Notes under the pieces: model-generated
Databases searched by the model: none
What the model was told of the DNA's origin: nothing
The model's input: only the letters and a program-made list of their open reading frames with translations
Part shown: positions 22,562 to 22,723 of the stretch, one piece after another
How the letters are laid out: every line of letters begins with the position of its first letter
How positions within the stretch are numbered: position 1 is the stretch's first letter
Made by a program: the position numbers and the translations under genes
DNA from: a virus
IMG/VR virus record: IMGVR_UViG_3300042090_000565
Coordinates: 1 to 22,723 of that record
Length of the DNA stretch: 22,723 nt
Direction: 5' to 3' (one strand)

Positions 22562-22723
22562 TTCGGTGTCGCATGGTGACGGCATTAAAGAAAGGTCCGG
22601 AAGAAGTAGGCGCAATGGATTTCCCGTTCGTGGTAGAGCTGCTCGATTACTGGTTGGAATGCCCTCCCGAACACCTACTGCTCCGGACCATGGCGCAGTA
22701 CGAAGGAAAGAAGAAAGCAGACG
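22531..22723 (+). CDS. Tail chaperone extension in the -1 frame (gpT-like, partial)
   Basis: The -1 frame is open from about 22350 to the window end. After the candidate slip site it encodes GSDGDIDFALIRCRMVTALK followed by DFPFVVELLDYWLECPPEHL. This looks like a real helical T-domain. A slip at G GGG GAA (22528-22534) near the end of the first gene would join the two. A separate start at ATG 22573 has no ribosome site. The gene runs off the window. Confidence 0.5.

Overview
This window is the virion-structure region of a tailed double-stranded DNA bacteriophage or prophage with an HK97-type head. A tail-tube protein followed by tail-assembly chaperones suggests a long non-contractile (siphovirus-like) tail. 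Apart from an HNH insert near the right end, every supported gene is on the + strand. Many genes are separated by only a few bases or overlap as ATGA or TGATG. The host cannot be named from the sequence.

Layout. 1-6993: head module, with the C-terminal half of a portal protein that carries the end of an intein and is fused to a 2H phosphoesterase domain, then a lipoprotein, an SPP1 gp7/Mu gpF-like head protein, a prohead protease with a DUF6582-like tail, a probable scaffold and the major capsid protein. A strong intrinsic terminator follows at 7010-7043. 7058-11182: accessory block with small unknown genes, a zinc-ribbon protein, a CgeB-like glycosyltransferase, a peptidyl-tRNA-hydrolase-like gene with an in-frame UAG at codon 4, two tRNA genes that both have anticodon CTA (amber suppressors), and a GT-A glycosyltransferase. 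11192-18334: virion surface and fibre genes, including four tandem paralogues of about 212 residues and a 641-residue protein built from short repeats. 18339-21219: neck and tail start (connector, gp10-like, tail-terminator-like, tail tube). 21233-21933, minus strand: a tandem HNH endonuclease broken by a frameshift. 22217-22723: tail-assembly chaperone with an open -1 frame.

The most unusual feature is the translation-related cluster at 9675-10270. A promoter-like sequence places ATG 9710 at or next to the predicted transcript start. Codon 4 of that frame is UAG, and the conserved peptidyl-tRNA-hydrolase-like domain follows it. Two tRNAs with amber-reading anticodons lie directly downstream, and the first starts exactly at the codon boundary where the conserved domain ends. 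The second most unusual feature is an exact 49-bp direct repeat in the leaders of the prohead protease and tail-tube genes, which looks like a shared late control element. UAG still appears to serve as a normal stop for four genes here, so this is not a wholesale genetic-code change.
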